Assembly: GCA_020058765.1 (NCBI GenBank)
Contig: JAGVDM010000009.1
Span: 1-42,515 of the forward strand
DNA length: 42,515 nucleotides
Direction: 5' to 3'
From: Candidatus Peribacterales bacterium
Lineage (GTDB): Bacteria; Patescibacteriota; Gracilibacteria; Peribacterales; Peribacteraceae
Both the position numbers and the translations under genes were made by a program. This document shows, piece by piece, positions 24,664 to 32,651 of the stretch. Each line of letters opens with the position of its first letter. Positions within the stretch are counted from its first letter, which is position 1. Below the pieces are notes generated by a model. It ran no database searches. It was not told the DNA's origin and saw only the letters and a list, made by a program, of their open reading frames with translations.

Positions 24664-26159
24664 CCAACCCACAACTTCAGCAGATCCTTGAAGATCTCTA
24701 CGCCATCGATCCGGAGCTGCGCTCATACGAAGCGGAACTTCTTCCGCTCGTACAGACGTTGCTCGCCGGCAAGCGCAACCCCAAGCCAACCAAAGAATTT
24801 GCAGCACAGCTGCGGCGCATCTTGCAGGAGCGCGCAGCCACGCTCTCGGCAAAGACAAGTATGGCAGACACCATAGCATCGTTCTTCCAGAGCAAAACAT
24901 CGTTTGCAGTGCTCGGCGCTTTCCTCGCCGTCGCTATTGGCGCACCAACTATGTACGTAGCCTTGAAAGGCGCAGACCCAATGGCTCTGCCTCCTATGAG
25001 CGACACCGATATGGAAGAGAGCGCCATGCGCGCGTATGACGTTGCCCCCACAGCACCAGAAGCATTCGGCAAACTCGGGGTGAGCGCCACTGCACCGCAA
25101 GCCAATCCCCGGCCACAGAGCGGTGGCGGTGGCGGTGATGCAGCAATGTCCTCGCTCATTTTTCCACCAGGCCCCATGTATTCGTATACCTACGAGTACG
25201 CCGGTGAGGAAATCGCTTTACCAGAATCCGACACAGTGAACGTTCTGCGCCGTAAGCAGGTGCAACTCCCTGCGTCATCTGTATCGCTGCCACCATTGGA
25301 TATTATCGATATGGGTACGTTCCGCGACAGCCGGGTAACGAATGTGAGCCTGAGCCAAGATTCCAAGAATGGGTACATGGTAACGCTCGATTTGCAGGAA
25401 GGCAGCGTGTCGATCTACCAGAACTACGAACGTTGGGATGATCCGTTCCGTAACTGCAACGGTGACCAGTCATGCTATGACCGTTTGCAGCTTTCTTTGA
25501 GCGATGTTCCGTCGGATGACACGATCATCACCATTGCCGATCGATTCCTGCAGGAGCATGGCATCGATACGAGCCGCTACGGCGCCGGAGCAGTGGATCA
25601 TCAATGGAAAGTGAATTACGAGAACACGCCAGAAGCCGATCGGCGCGGTATGGTGCCCGATACGCTCGCCGTGATCTACCCGTTCACGATCAATGGCACA
25701 ACGGTCTACGAGCAGTACGGCTCACCTATGGGCATTTCTGTAAACGTGAATCTGCGCAACAAAGCAGTGACCGGCGCGTGGAACATCATGGTGCACCAGT
25801 ACGATGAGTCCGCGTACCCAGCAGTGAAGAGCGCGCAGCAAATCACTGACTTCATTGAGCGCATGAATAACGCCGCAGGCGACATGCGCATCATGATGGC
25901 CGAGCAGGAAGGTGCCGGTGAAACCGAAGAGACTGTGGTAAAACTCGGTACCCCAACACAGGGCTTCGCCCGCTACTACCGCTCCAAAGATAACGGCAGC
26001 ATGGAGCAGCTCCTCGTGCCTGCACTCATCTTCCCGGTTGCAGAAACGGTGAACCCGCCGAGCTACTACTCCCCCACCCCAGTGGTAGTACCGCTCGCTT
26101 CCGAATTGCTTGAGGAAGCAGAAGGCCAAGGGCAGCCGATGCCACTGATGATGCAGTAA
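24660..26159 (+). CDS. Single-pass membrane partner of the ECF factor (probable anti-sigma)
   Basis: The 499-aa product starts at an ATG overlapping the sigma-factor stop; the frame is open further upstream, but this start is favoured by coupling. It has a helical cytoplasmic N-terminus (about 1-78), one membrane helix (about 80-103), a Met/Pro/Gly-rich linker with a GGGGG run (about 135-160), and a large extracytoplasmic domain (about 165-480). That domain is rich in Tyr, Asp and beta-strand-like segments and contains one Cys pair (NCNGDQSCYD). I do not recognise the outer domain. The layout, inner helical arm, one helix and outer sensor, fits an anti-sigma factor holding the sigma at the membrane; no zinc anti-sigma HxxxCxxC motif is present. 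A strong terminator follows. Confidence 0.7.
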   Translation: MTNPQLQQILEDLYAIDPELRSYEAELLPLVQTLLAGKRNPKPTKEFAAQLRRILQERAATLSAKTSMADTIASFFQSKTSFAVLGAFLAVAIGAPTMYVALKGADPMALPPMSDTDMEESAMRAYDVAPTAPEAFGKLGVSATAPQANPRPQSGGGGGDAAMSSLIFPPGPMYSYTYEYAGEEIALPESDTVNVLRRKQVQLPASSVSLPPLDIIDMGTFRDSRVTNVSLSQDSKNGYMVTLDLQEGSVSIYQNYERWDDPFRNCNGDQSCYDRLQLSLSDVPSDDTIITIADRFLQEHGIDTSRYGAGAVDHQWKVNYENTPEADRRGMVPDTLAVIYPFTINGTTVYEQYGSPMGISVNVNLRNKAVTGAWNIMVHQYDESAYPAVKSAQQITDFIERMNNAAGDMRIMMAEQEGAGETEETVVKLGTPTQGFARYYRSKDNGSMEQLLVPALIFPVAETVNPPSYYSPTPVVVPLASELLEEAEGQGQPMPLMMQ

Positions 26160-26175
26160 ACATTGATATAGAGTG

Positions 26176-26201
26176 AAAACGCCCCCAAAAGGGGCGTTTT
26201 T
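26176..26201 (+). terminator. Rho-independent terminator of the ECF operon
   Basis: AAAACGCCCC and GGGGCGTTTT form a perfect 10-bp stem around a 5-nt loop, followed by a further T. It lies 16 bp after the stop of the anti-sigma-like gene and cuts that operon off from the two-component system. Confidence 0.9.
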
Positions 26202-26224
26202 GCTATCGAAGAATTCGGCAGAAC

Positions 26225-26241
26225 CTTAATGCCTTCTTAAG
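26225..26241 (+). promoter_or_regulatory. PmrA-like box upstream of the two-component system
   Basis: CTTAAT-N5-CTTAAG is a direct repeat with 11-bp phase, the site type bound by PmrA/OmpR-class regulators. It takes the place of a -35 box, about 10 bp before a possible -10 (TAGGCT, 26252-26257). The response regulator starts at 26271, so positive autoregulation is the natural reading. Confidence 0.55.
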
Positions 26242-26270
26242 GCCACAGGTCTAGGCTATGGGCAAACGAA

Positions 26271-26933
26271 ATGCACATACTCGTTGTTGAAGATCAGGCG
26301 AAAATCGCGAGCAACATCCGGGAATTCCTGGAGCTGCAGCACTATGTGGTGACCGTGTGCCACAATGGCACGGAAGGCTACGAAGTCGCCATAACCCAAG
26401 GGATCGATCTGATTGTATTGGATATCAACCTGCCGGGAATGGATGGCATGGAGGTATGCAGGATGCTGCGTGAGAATAAAAAAAACATGCCGATTCTCAT
26501 GCTTACGGCACGTGCAAAGCAGCAGGAAATCGTACATGGGCTGAACATTGGTGCGGACGATTACCTCACCAAGCCCTTTGATTTACAAGAACTACTCGCC
26601 CGCGTGCGCGCATTGCTGCGCCGGCACGCGGAAGAACGCTCGCCTGTGCTGTCGGCAGGCGGCGTGACACTGGACAGCGAAAAGCGCGAAGTGCGCAAAG
26701 GGAAGAAGACTATCGATCTGTCTCCGAAGGAATTCGGTTTGCTGGAATTCCTCCTACAACACAAAGGCAGAGTACAAGAGCGCCCACGCATCATTGAGCA
26801 TGTATGGGGCGGGCGCGATGACCTGCTCTTCTCGCAGACTGTAGACGTGCACATTGCGTACCTCCGGCGAAAGCTCGGCAAAGACATCATCGAAACCGTA
26901 CCAGGAAAGGGGTACGTTATCCCCGACGCGTAA
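26271..26933 (+). CDS. OmpR/PhoB-family response regulator
   Basis: The 220-aa protein has a receiver domain with the acidic pair E7-D8, phospho-acceptor D51 (VLDINLPGMDG), the conserved Thr in MLTAR and Lys in LTKPF. A winged-helix effector domain follows (LSPKEFGLLEFLLQHKGRVQ, then VDVHIAYLRRKLG and VPGKGYVI). It binds direct-repeat DNA when phosphorylated. The cognate kinase gene begins 3 bp downstream. The box CTTAAT-N5-CTTAAG 30 bp upstream of the start suggests it regulates its own operon. The stimulus is unknown; neighbours (copper operon, ECF module, MsrB) hint at envelope or metal stress but do not prove it. Confidence 0.95.
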   Translation: MHILVVEDQAKIASNIREFLELQHYVVTVCHNGTEGYEVAITQGIDLIVLDINLPGMDGMEVCRMLRENKKNMPILMLTARAKQQEIVHGLNIGADDYLTKPFDLQELLARVRALLRRHAEERSPVLSAGGVTLDSEKREVRKGKKTIDLSPKEFGLLEFLLQHKGRVQERPRIIEHVWGGRDDLLFSQTVDVHIAYLRRKLGKDIIETVPGKGYVIPDA

Positions 26934-26936
26934 CCT

Positions 26937-28115
26937 ATGTTCAAACGCATCAGCTACAACATCGCGCTGCGCTTTACGGCATTCGTGTGCCTATTGATGC
27001 TCGTAAACGGATCGCTCTTTTTGCTCGCGGACTACAGCAATAGTCGCCGCATGGGCAAAGAGCGCCTCATCCGTTCGCTCAACCCTATCATTCATAATGC
27101 AGAGGGTGTGTTCTCTGGGCAGCCAGTAGTACTGCCGCTACAGATGCGCGAGCGCATTCGCATTCTGCAACCCGACGGTCATGCACTGTTCAGCGGCAAC
27201 CTGTTTAGCGATCTGCCTGCCATGATCGAGGGAGAAGTGGTGCCTGTACGCATACAGGATGAGGAATACATGATTGTGAGTCGCCCGGTGATCCGCGATG
27301 GCAAAACCATCGGCTACGTGCAGGTGGCCGGAATGGAACCACTGCGCAGGAGTGACCTGCCGTTGCGCGCGCTCATTTTTCTGATCGTAACGTTAGCGAT
27401 TTCTGCACTCACGTTCGCCGTGGGTTTGCTGTTTGCGCGCAGCAGCCTAAAACCCGCGGAGCGCATGATGGAGCGGCTGGAGCGGTTTACACAGGATGCG
27501 AGCCACGAGATCCGCACGCCGCTTGCGGCAGTGCGATCATCACTCGACCTTGCCCTCCAAACCGGCAAGTTTGAAGAAGGCATTCGATCCGCCAAGCAGG
27601 ACATCGATGGCATTGCGTCACTCACTGAACGGTTGCTGGAACTCACTCGTTTGGATGCGCTCGGCTTACGCTTGGAACACGTAGATCTGAGCGCACTCCT
27701 CCACACGACCGTAGAGAAGTATCGCCCCATGGCGAAGGAGAAGAACATTACGCTCAACGCATCTATTGCAGACGATATACGAGTACAAGCCGATGCAATG
27801 CTGCTGCAGCAAGTAGTAGGGAACCTGATCGCCAACGCACTCAAGTTCAGCAAACCTGAAGGTGGAACTATCTCCATCACTCTCAAGAAAGGTTCGCTCT
27901 CTATTGCAGATACAGGCATTGGGATTGCCAAGGAGCAGCTTGATCGCGTGTTCGACCGTTTCTACCAGGCCGACCCCTGCCGATCGCAAGGCGGGTTTGG
28001 GTTGGGTCTTTCGCTGGTGAAACGGATTGTGGAGCTCCACGGCTGGTCTATCGCCGCGCAGAGTACGCAGGGCAAAGGAGCAACATTCACGGTGCTGTTC
28101 AGCGCAGCAAAGTAG
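26937..28115 (+). CDS. Sensor histidine kinase
   Basis: This 392-aa kinase has an N-terminal membrane helix (about 10-31), an extracytoplasmic sensor of about 110 residues, a second helix (about 143-168), and the kinase core. In the core are the H-box DASHEIRTPLA with His190, N-box NLIANALKF, G1 IADTGIGIA, F-box FDRFYQAD and G2 GFGLGLSLV. It autophosphorylates on His190 and passes phosphate to the response regulator just upstream. The HAMP-like linker is very short (SSLKPAERMMERLERF). The sensor has IRILQPDGHALFSGN and IGYVQVAG, PAS/PDC-like in feel, with no Cys or His cluster that would name a metal ligand. Confidence 0.94.
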   Translation: MFKRISYNIALRFTAFVCLLMLVNGSLFLLADYSNSRRMGKERLIRSLNPIIHNAEGVFSGQPVVLPLQMRERIRILQPDGHALFSGNLFSDLPAMIEGEVVPVRIQDEEYMIVSRPVIRDGKTIGYVQVAGMEPLRRSDLPLRALIFLIVTLAISALTFAVGLLFARSSLKPAERMMERLERFTQDASHEIRTPLAAVRSSLDLALQTGKFEEGIRSAKQDIDGIASLTERLLELTRLDALGLRLEHVDLSALLHTTVEKYRPMAKEKNITLNASIADDIRVQADAMLLQQVVGNLIANALKFSKPEGGTISITLKKGSLSIADTGIGIAKEQLDRVFDRFYQADPCRSQGGFGLGLSLVKRIVELHGWSIAAQSTQGKGATFTVLFSAAK

Positions 28116-28130
28116 CGAAGAGGTACTTCC

Positions 28131-30089
28131 TTATTTGCCCTGTAGGAAGCCCTTTACCTCGTTTTTAAAGTGCTGGTACAGGAAGGATGCCGCAACGAGC
28201 AGAATGCCGAGCACGGTAAACCCAATCACTCGTGCCCCCGTGCCAAGCGAGAAGAAATCCACGAGTGTCATTTTGGCAACTGCGAGCAGCAGTAGACCTA
28301 CACTGAAGGAGCGCAGCGCTCCAAGGCGAATGGCAAACCCCGCAATCAGGGTGAGCGCGCCGTACACTGCCCAGAGCATGGATACTCCAACCTGCTTGGC
28401 CTGATACTTGGAACCGATTCCCGAGAGCAGGTAGCCGTCATCTACACCGCGGAGATACTCCGCCGTAAGGTAACTTACCGTGACAATCTGCACGCCAATG
28501 CCAAGGGCAACCATGCCGTGCCTTTCGTCTGCCGAGAGCTTCTGCCATTTACGCTTAGCTTGCGCGAGCACCAGATACCCGCCACCAATGAGCGCGCCTG
28601 CTTCGATCAAGCGTTGCGTAAATGAGAGCGTTGAGCGAGCGGGCAAGGCAACATGCGCAAACAGCAGCACAGTAAGGAACACCGCACCGGCAAAAGCAAA
28701 GGCGAGCACAGGCGCAGAGAGCGTTCCCGCGCGTTCCATAGCCATGAACGCGAATGCAATGAACATTGCTGCCCACAAGAGCCCAAGCCAAAAACCCGCA
28801 GGGGAAAAGAGCAATGTTTCTCTGCCATCGGGAACAAAGAAGAACCAGAAGTACGCAACGCCCATGACCGGCCATGCAAACCGTTGCAGTGTGTGCCCTT
28901 GCAACTCCATGGAAGCAATGAGCAAGAGCGCCGCTTCTATGCTCCAAATGAGCGGAATCCATATGCCCGTAAACTGCATAGGTACTGCAATGCTCACAAA
29001 GAGCACTGCGAGCGAAAGGCTCGTAACGAGCAGGCGAGCATCGCGCGGATTGCGCATGTACACGCCTACACTGTATGCGCCGAAAGCCAGACCAAAGATG
29101 ACTGCGCAGAACGCATCAACACTTTCGAAAATGGTCGAATGCTCGCTCAGCCAGAACATGAGAACCGCGAAATGGAAGAGACCGTTCGCAATGAGAATAC
29201 TAATGTCGGCATCCTGCGATGGAAGCTTGCGCACCAAGGTATATGCGGCCGGAATCGCAAGGTAGAGCGACGCAAAGAGCGCGATGAATACGATGCCCAT
29301 TTGGAGCGACGCATCTGCTTCGAACACAAATGCATATGTTTCCCAGAATGCCGTACCAATGAATGCGGCAAAATTGAGCGCGTGCCAACGACGCATATGC
29401 GCCAGAACGAGCACGCCAAGATCAAGCAGAAGCACGTACGAGAGCAACATGAATACAGATCCTTCACTGCCTGTGAGTATTGGGGTAAAGAAACCGCCAA
29501 TGATGCCGCAGAGTGCGAGACCAAGTGCGTTGTAGCGACCGGCGAGCACACAGGTGGCAACGGTTGTAAGTATGTTGAGTAGCATGGCTACCGATTCGTC
29601 CATGAGCCCGTAGCGATGCAATGCGGTCCACGTAACGATGTACGACGCGAGTGCACCGCCACCAGTGAACGTGAGCGCCCAACTACCGTATCGTTTGCGT
29701 AATACATGGCCCGCCCCCATAGCACCGATCGCCAGTATGTACCCAATCATGGTGCGACCTGAGGGCCCAATGATCCCGTTATCGAACGCCCACTTGAGGA
29801 AGAACACGAGGGCGATGATCAGTGCGCCAATACCCAGCCACTGGAACCAATGTGCACCAACTGTTTCCTCGAATGATGCACTCGGCGCTGTGGAGCGCAC
29901 TTGCGGCGGCGCTGTGCGCAGAGTTGCCTGCGGCGCAGGAGATATTTTGGCTGCGCTTTGGGCCGCAAGCTTCGGTGTTGGAGCCGGACGTACGGCAGGC
30001 TTCCCTCTTTCGATGCGTTCAATGCGCCCGGAGAGTTGCGCGATCCAAATCGTGAGCACTACCGCGTATACAAAGAGGATGAACTGCAT
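28131..30089 (-). CDS. DUF2339 polytopic membrane protein
   Basis: The 652-aa protein has an N-terminal helix followed by a basic, Pro/Ala-rich cytoplasmic linker (about 25-72). About eighteen or more closely spaced membrane helices fill the rest. The opening ETVGAHWFQWLGIGALIIALVFFLKWAFDNGIIGPSGR is the characteristic start of the DUF2339 membrane family, whose function is unknown. The C-terminal AVAKMTLVDFFSLGTGARVIGFTVLGILLV is also typical. The family is usually 600-900 aa, so this one is full length. The gene is convergent with the histidine kinase (16 bp between stops) and probably downstream of msrB on the same strand (51 bp from its stop). Confidence 0.88.
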   Translation of the reverse strand: MQFILFVYAVVLTIWIAQLSGRIERIERGKPAVRPAPTPKLAAQSAAKISPAPQATLRTAPPQVRSTAPSASFEETVGAHWFQWLGIGALIIALVFFLKWAFDNGIIGPSGRTMIGYILAIGAMGAGHVLRKRYGSWALTFTGGGALASYIVTWTALHRYGLMDESVAMLLNILTTVATCVLAGRYNALGLALCGIIGGFFTPILTGSEGSVFMLLSYVLLLDLGVLVLAHMRRWHALNFAAFIGTAFWETYAFVFEADASLQMGIVFIALFASLYLAIPAAYTLVRKLPSQDADISILIANGLFHFAVLMFWLSEHSTIFESVDAFCAVIFGLAFGAYSVGVYMRNPRDARLLVTSLSLAVLFVSIAVPMQFTGIWIPLIWSIEAALLLIASMELQGHTLQRFAWPVMGVAYFWFFFVPDGRETLLFSPAGFWLGLLWAAMFIAFAFMAMERAGTLSAPVLAFAFAGAVFLTVLLFAHVALPARSTLSFTQRLIEAGALIGGGYLVLAQAKRKWQKLSADERHGMVALGIGVQIVTVSYLTAEYLRGVDDGYLLSGIGSKYQAKQVGVSMLWAVYGALTLIAGFAIRLGALRSFSVGLLLLAVAKMTLVDFFSLGTGARVIGFTVLGILLVAASFLYQHFKNEVKGFLQGK

Positions 30090-30139
30090 AAGATGAGGGA
30101 GGAATGTAATGGATCATACCAAACTTCCTGCAAACACCA

Positions 30140-30682
30140 TCATTCGAAGAGCGGCGCGAATTCGCTGTAGCCCTGCTCCTCAAGCTCCGCAGCAGGGACA
30201 AAACGCAGTGATGCAGAGTTCATGCAGTAGCGTAGCCCTGTGGGCTCCGGCCCATCCTCGAACACATGCCCCAAGTGGGAATCACCATACTTGCTGCGCA
30301 CTTCGGTACGCGGGAGCACAAGCTTGAAATCTGTGTCGGTCACAATGTTCTCTGGCACGAGCGGCCTAGTGAAACTCGGCCAACCCGTACCAGAATCGTA
30401 TTTGTCGGTGGAGCTAAAAAGTGGCTCACCTGAAACAACATCAACGTAAATTCCTTCATCATGATGATCCCAATAGTCATTGCTGAATGCAGGCTCCGTG
30501 CCTTCGTGCTGGGTCACGTCGTACTGGATATCGGTGAGCATCTCCTGCAGCTCGTCTTCCTCTGGCTTCTCGAAGGTACGCCAATCACCTGCTCCTGGTA
30601 CAGGTTGGGGATCGGATGGAGCGGGTGCAGGAACAGCAGACATACAAGCGCTGAGAAGAAGGAAAAGAGGGAGAAAACGCAC
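30140..30682 (-). CDS. msrB: Peptide-methionine (R)-S-oxide reductase lipoprotein
   Basis: MsrB reduces the R-epimer of methionine sulfoxide in oxidised proteins. The 180-aa product has the SelR-domain motifs [31 protein letters not shown] and [11 protein letters not shown], with catalytic Cys153. The usual zinc-binding CxxC pairs are absent, so it is the zinc-free form. The N-terminus is a short lipoprotein signal ending LSAC (Cys13), so the enzyme is anchored outside the cytoplasm and guards envelope proteins. The start is a GTG at 30682, with AAGGAG about 11 bp upstream. Reducing partner is unknown. It is followed by the DUF2339 gene. Confidence 0.92.
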   Translation of the reverse strand: MRFLPLFLLLSACMSAVPAPAPSDPQPVPGAGDWRTFEKPEEDELQEMLTDIQYDVTQHEGTEPAFSNDYWDHHDEGIYVDVVSGEPLFSSTDKYDSGTGWPSFTRPLVPENIVTDTDFKLVLPRTEVRSKYGDSHLGHVFEDGPEPTGLRYCMNSASLRFVPAAELEEQGYSEFAPLFE

Positions 30683-30727
30683 ACAGAAACCTTACTCCTT
30701 TGGTGGCATGGTTGAATGATCCAAATA

Positions 30728-30754
30728 TTGACAAAATGCTATATTTGTTATACT
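30728..30754 (+). promoter_or_regulatory. Candidate promoter of the RTX-repeat gene
   Basis: TTGACA (30728-30733) and TATACT (30749-30754) match consensus well but are only 15 bp apart. The region is AT-rich against its surroundings, and the leader to the ATG at 30848 would be about 85 nt. Confidence 0.55.
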
Positions 30755-30847
30755 TTACGCGAGCATATTCGGCTTTTCGAATGTGCCCAGATCTTTTGCA
30801 TCAACGGCGAAAGGTTTGTGTAGTGTCTTTTTGTGAGGAGTTGTCCT

Positions 30848-31750
30848 ATGACAACGCAATTTGGAAAGTCCACGCAACGGCGTGGCAACGGTCGTTCCTT
30901 GTCTTTCGAGGCGATGGAGGATCGTCGTATGACGGCAGTTGGCCTTGTGAATGGCGTGCTGAAAATTACCGGAACCGAGCAATCGGATACGGTACTCGTC
31001 TCCTTCGGGAACGGGAAAATTCACACGAATTTCAACGGGCAGTCTCGCTCATTCACTGCTGCAAACGTGCAGCACATGGTGGCCTACCTTAAAGGTGGCA
31101 ACGATGTGCTCACTGCAACCGGTGTTCCGCGAGCACTCGTAGCCCACGGTGGCGACGGAGCCGACCGTATTACCAGTGGCACGCGCCCGAGCAGCCTGTA
31201 TGGCGGCAACGGCAACGACGTGCTCCAGGCAGGTCCGATTACGGGTGAACGCCCCAATCGCCTGTTTGGCAGCAACGGCAACGACGTGCTGCGTGGCAGT
31301 AGCGGAAAAGATGTGCTCAATGGCCACACTGGCGCCGACCGCCTCATTGGAGGCAAGGGAACCGATTGGTTCGATCCAGGCGTGGATAACGCCGTAGATC
31401 GCATCTTTGCTCAGGATGGTGAAAAGCTGGATCGCATCCTCAATATGCGTCCGCAAGACATCATTGAGAGCCGCGATGTTCCCAGCTACCCCGGTGGTGT
31501 TCGCGACAGCGATTTTTCCGGTCAAACCGTGATCAACGGCAGAACCGTGGAGATGCGTCGCATTACCTACCCAGGTATCGACGGCATCTTCTACCGTGTT
31601 CGCACGGTGTCCGACAATGGAACGGTCTTCACCCAAGATCGCCGTGCCAACAACGTGATCAACGTGTTCACACCCTCACTGCAAATCGATGCAGGTTTGA
31701 GAGCGGAACTCGTAGCCAATGGTTGGCTCCGGATCGGTGTGTTTGGTTAG
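30848..31750 (+). CDS. RTX/hemolysin-repeat protein with LEPR-XLL-like N-terminal motif
   Basis: The 300-aa protein starts at an ATG preceded by GAGGAG (7 bp). Residues 18-30 read LSFEAMEDRRMTA, which matches the LEPR-XLL-type N-terminal tag seen on many surface proteins of Planctomycetes and some others, in a basic context (RRGNGRS). Residues about 83-178 carry glycine/aspartate nonapeptide-like repeats (GGNGNDVLQAG, GSNGNDVLRGS, SGKDVLNGHTGADRLIGGKGTDWF) that bind Ca2+ as a beta-roll. The last 100 residues are not recognised. There is no typical Sec signal. It is probably exported or surface-attached and possibly acquired from another phylum; both are inferences. A TTCG-capped terminator follows. 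Confidence 0.78.
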   Translation: MTTQFGKSTQRRGNGRSLSFEAMEDRRMTAVGLVNGVLKITGTEQSDTVLVSFGNGKIHTNFNGQSRSFTAANVQHMVAYLKGGNDVLTATGVPRALVAHGGDGADRITSGTRPSSLYGGNGNDVLQAGPITGERPNRLFGSNGNDVLRGSSGKDVLNGHTGADRLIGGKGTDWFDPGVDNAVDRIFAQDGEKLDRILNMRPQDIIESRDVPSYPGGVRDSDFSGQTVINGRTVEMRRITYPGIDGIFYRVRTVSDNGTVFTQDRRANNVINVFTPSLQIDAGLRAELVANGWLRIGVFG

Positions 31751-31827
31751 TCACAGTCTCTTTTCAAAAACCCCCTACCCATAGGTAGTCCTATGCGTAC
31801 GCAAACTATTCGCCACGATGCGATACG

Positions 31828-31855
31828 AGTGCCTGACTCTTCGGAGACAGGCACT
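31828..31855 (+). terminator. Terminator after the RTX-repeat gene
   Basis: AGTGCCTG, A, CTC, a TTCG tetraloop, GAG, A, CAGGCACT: an 11-bp stem with one A-A mismatch and an extra-stable loop, followed by TT. The T tail is short, but the hairpin is very stable. Confidence 0.75.
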
Positions 31856-31867
31856 TTAGTGTGCATG

Positions 31868-31896
31868 AAAAAGCCCGATCCTTTGCGTGATCGGGC
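31868..31896 (-). terminator. Rho-independent terminator of the two small membrane genes
   Basis: On the minus strand GCCCGATC and GATCGGGC (31889-31896 and 31873-31880) form a perfect 8-bp stem with an 8-nt loop, followed by TTTTT. It lies 7 bp after the minus-strand gene ending at 31903. Confidence 0.85.
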
Positions 31897-31902
31897 GGTG
31901 CG

Positions 31903-32199
31903 TTACGACAGTGCTACAAGCAATGCTTGCAGCGCGAACGGGCTCAGCACTCCGCCAGTAAAGGCAGCCGTGTCGCAAAGGAGCGTAGAGCGACGGAAGG
32001 GTGGATCTGCAACAAAGCGGATCGCGCCCCATTCGAAGAAGTAGTACAACCCAAGCACCGCGGCACCAATTCCGCCGCAGAGCGACAGTTGTGGTTGCCA
32101 GGTGCAGGTGAAGACTACGTATCCCTTTTCCAACGCAACGAGCGCGTAGATCAGGGCACCGAAGTACACTCCGGCGAGAAACAGAATCATTCGATACAT
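31903..32199 (-). CDS. Small three-helix membrane protein
   Basis: The 98-aa protein is hydrophobic with three probable membrane helices (about 3-22, 38-56, 75-97) and three Cys. The tract PPFRRSTLLCDTAAFTGG may be a cytoplasmic or outer loop. No family recognised. It has a strong Shine-Dalgarno (AGGAGG, spaced 5 bp) and begins 8 bp after the stop of the 99-aa membrane gene. The two share a promoter at 32587-32615 and a terminator at 31868-31896. Confidence 0.68.
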   Translation of the reverse strand: MYRMILFLAGVYFGALIYALVALEKGYVVFTCTWQPQLSLCGGIGAAVLGLYYFFEWGAIRFVADPPFRRSTLLCDTAAFTGGVLSPFALQALLVALS

Positions 32200-32207
32200 T
32201 CATCCTC

Positions 32208-32507
32208 CTAACCGCACATGCAGCACAGTTGCCAGATACCAAACGGTACACACGCCGCGAGGCCGAACGCCAGACTCTTGCCCAACATGGGGAAGAACGG
32301 TTCGGGGTGATTTGTCTCTTTGTCTGGGTCGTGCTCGGTGGCGGCGCACAGGCAGATCATCCCAAGAATGAGCGACCAGACCAGCCCCTTCATCAGGGGG
32401 CAAAGCGGATCGATTTCGCCGTCATCACCATAGCACCAGGTGCCAAGAGCAATGACGAGACCTGTGATCAACCCGCACACAACGCACACCTTCAGATTCA
32501 GTTTCAT
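32208..32507 (-). CDS. Small Cys-containing membrane protein
   Basis: The frame is open to 32642, but the ATG at 32507 has a good ribosome site (GGAG, 6 bp) and starts a sensible protein. The 99-aa product has three predicted membrane helices (about 3-24, 37-55, 78-97) and nine Cys, including KVCVVCG at the start and LCCMCG at the very end. The loop ATEHDPDKETNHPEP is polar. The Cys pairs could bind metal or form disulfides. No family recognised. First gene of a two-gene operon. Confidence 0.7.
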   Translation of the reverse strand: MKLNLKVCVVCGLITGLVIALGTWCYGDDGEIDPLCPLMKGLVWSLILGMICLCAATEHDPDKETNHPEPFFPMLGKSLAFGLAACVPFGIWQLCCMCG

Positions 32508-32586
32508 CGCATTCTCCAATGCAAAAAAGCCGTCGATATGACAGAACAGCGGCCCTGCTTTCGCTGGGGGGCCGTAACGTGCCGGA

Positions 32587-32615
32587 CGTATAGCAGATGG
32601 AAAAATGCAAAACAA
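32587..32615 (-). promoter_or_regulatory. Promoter of the two-gene small membrane operon
   Basis: Minus strand: TTGTTT (32615-32610) and TATACG (32592-32587), 17 bp apart. The leader of about 75 nt contains a CGGCCC...GGGCCG hairpin around 32550-32574 with no T-run after it. Confidence 0.5.
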
Positions 32616-32651
32616 GGCTCTAAGAGCGGGTTTTGCCGGCATCCCATCCGC

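Noticed and set aside
31769-31800. Second CsoR-like site (CCCCCTACC) after the RTX gene
   Set aside because: Only a half-site-like match with a small hairpin CTACC-CATA-GGTAG; no gene start with the right orientation follows.
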